A stretch of 24,683 nt of DNA from JBHPCZ01 sp042573625 (GTDB lineage: Bacteria; Desulfobacterota; Desulfobacteria; Desulfobacterales; UBA11574). Position numbers and translations under genes: made by a program. The first letter of the stretch is position 1; each line of letters starts with the position of its first letter. The notes under the pieces are model-generated. The model searched no databases. It was not told the DNA's origin and worked only from the letters and a program-made list of their open reading frames with translations. Location of the stretch: assembly GCA_042573625.1 (NCBI GenBank), contig JBHPCZ010000044.1, positions 1 to 24,683 of the forward strand, in the 5' to 3' direction. Shown here piece after piece: positions 23,909-24,683 of the stretch.

Positions 23909-23927
23909 TAATATCATTATCATAATG
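23909..23927. promoter_or_regulatory. Fur-box-like AT-rich repeat upstream of the IHF-like gene
   Basis: Read on the minus strand, CATTATGATAATGATATTA matches the 19-bp Fur consensus at 13 positions by my count. It lies about 155 bp upstream of the start codon. The region is AT-rich, so a chance match is possible. Confidence 0.2.
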
Positions 23928-24185
23928 AATCATTTATTTCAATATATTAAGCGCATATTTTTAAAAAATCAAATTTTTCACATTTCCGTTCGAAGCAACC
24001 TGGATCGAACACATGAGAATATGTGTGACTGGATCAAACTGAATCCGCCGGGTTGAAAAGTTCAGGTCTGGGAATATACCCGCAGCCGGACCGGGCTTTC
24101 CTAAATGTGCTTTAATACCGCCTTGAGCGCTTTGTCCCGGTCAGCAATCGTTTATCCTGTTCCTGCCATTATTCAGCTTGGCAGC

Positions 24186-24261
24186 AAAAGAAAAGGGAGA
24201 CGCCCTCAAGAAAAACAGCCCTTTTTTCATTCAATCTGAAGCGTCTTCTTGAGAGCGTCCC
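24186..24261 (-). terminator. Probable terminator of the AgmX-domain gene
   Basis: An imperfect inverted repeat (GGGAGACGCCCTCAAGAA at 24195-24212 with TTCTTGAGAGCGTCCC at 24246-24261) is followed on the minus strand by TTTTCTTTT. It lies 25 nt after the stop codon. The loop is long (33 nt), so the fold is uncertain. Confidence 0.55.
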
Positions 24262-24286
24262 GTTATCTTCAGCGCCCCGCTGGCTA

Positions 24287-24683
24287 TTATTTCAAAATAA
24301 ACGTAACCGTGACCACCGCTCCTCGCTTCTCTTTCGTGGATGGAAAGCGAAGGGTTTTGAGTCCTTTGATCATGCATTGTTCAAACATTTTGTCTGCCCC
24401 GGCGCTTTGGACCGCATAAACCGCCGTAACACGACCCGCGGCATCCACAACCAGTCTGAACGCGATTTTCCCTTTCAGATGGGGCAGCCTTTTTAGAACC
24501 TGTTTGCAGCAAAGGTTGAATGCGGGAATATGTTTTTTTATGATTTCCCGCACGGTTTTCTCCGACATGCCTTTGCTTACCTTCACCGTCTTTAATTCTA
24601 TATCTATTTTCCTGCCATTGGTAGCATCCTTTTCCGGTTCGGAAGCCAGCCAACCTTCCTGCTTGACCTCGGCACTTTCATCC
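24287..24683 (-). CDS. AgmX/PglI C-terminal domain protein, partial
   Basis: The frame is open from the window edge (first full codon at 24682) to the stop at 24287, so only the C-terminal 131 residues or so are present. The domain matches the AgmX/PglI (TonB-like) C-terminal type: EIIKKHIPAFNLCCKQVL, then LKGKIAFRLVVDAAGRV, then FEQCMIKGLKTLRFPS and VVTVTFIL. Such domains are known from gliding-motility and adventurous-motility proteins of myxobacteria and from TonB-like envelope proteins. The upstream part (ESAEVKQEGWLASEPEK) is acidic and unstructured. A GTG at 24586 could start a short form, but the open upstream frame makes an edge-truncated longer protein more likely. The full architecture and partner genes lie outside the window. 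Confidence 0.75.
   Translation of the reverse strand, partial: DESAEVKQEGWLASEPEKDATNGRKIDIELKTVKVSKGMSEKTVREIIKKHIPAFNLCCKQVLKRLPHLKGKIAFRLVVDAAGRVTAVYAVQSAGADKMFEQCMIKGLKTLRFPSTKEKRGAVVTVTFILK

Larger units (their letters stand above)
23756..24286. other. 531-bp intergenic region
   Basis: This is the upstream region of the IHF-like gene. It holds a possible minus-strand promoter (TTGATT, 17 nt, TAATAT, near 23940-23975), the Fur-like site, a small inverted repeat ACACAT-GAGAAT-ATGTGT (24009-24026) and the terminator of the next gene. No coding frame is convincing. Confidence 0.5.

Noticed and set aside
1..24683. CRISPR arrays, tRNA or rRNA genes, transposases, phage or retron genes
   Set aside because: I looked for spaced short repeats, cloverleaf ends and the relevant protein motifs on both strands and found none.

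Overview
The window looks like a chromosomal segment of a Desulfobacterota (deltaproteobacterial, Desulfobacterales-type) bacterium. This is inferred from the gene families: AsmA, DUF4197, DUF6485 next to a short J-protein, YkgJ cysteine-cluster proteins, an ABC_sub_bind binding protein, an IHF-like protein and an AgmX/PglI-type domain. The intergenic miniature repeats also resemble those I associate with that group. I saw no tRNA, rRNA, CRISPR array, phage gene or transposase.

Region 1 (1-5.9 kb, minus strand) encodes envelope proteins: a large AsmA-family protein carrying a recent 546-bp tandem duplication, a secreted DUF4197 protein, and a lipoprotein with von Willebrand A and OmpA domains. 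A 145-bp MITE-like element lies between the first two. Region 2 (5.73-6.86 kb) is a long stretch with no convincing gene. It holds palindromes, a diverged direct repeat and weak promoter-like sites. Region 3 (6.86-12.72 kb) is a set of short transcription units: DUF6485 plus J-protein, an MFS transporter, two YkgJ proteins, an FmdB-type zinc ribbon, and a periplasmic binding protein of the TrpX/ABC_sub_bind type without its permease or ATPase.

Region 4 (12.9-23.0 kb) is the most notable part. A minus-strand operon reads: GAF-MshEN-type PilB/GspE assembly ATPase; a class III cyclase-like protein with damaged catalytic residues; a PilT-like ATPase with an N-terminal cyclic-nucleotide-binding domain; and a PAS-class III nucleotide cyclase that keeps its metal and transition-state residues. 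A good intrinsic terminator follows. Divergently transcribed is a partner-switching cascade: a Cache-HAMP-PP2C (SpoIIE/RsbU-like) membrane phosphatase, a STAS anti-anti-sigma-type protein and an RsbW-like HATPase. No pilin, platform protein, secretin or sigma factor is present. My reading, which is inference, is that this locus couples a locally made cyclic nucleotide directly to type IV pilus or type II secretion-like motors. The phosphatase module would sense an external signal in parallel. Residues in both the cyclase (Glu235) and the binding domain (Thr104) leave open that the messenger is cGMP rather than cAMP.

Region 5 (23.0-24.7 kb, minus strand) holds an IHF/HU-family DNA-bending protein overlapping a small two-helix membrane protein gene, stacked terminators, and the C-terminal part of an AgmX/PglI-domain protein cut by the window edge.
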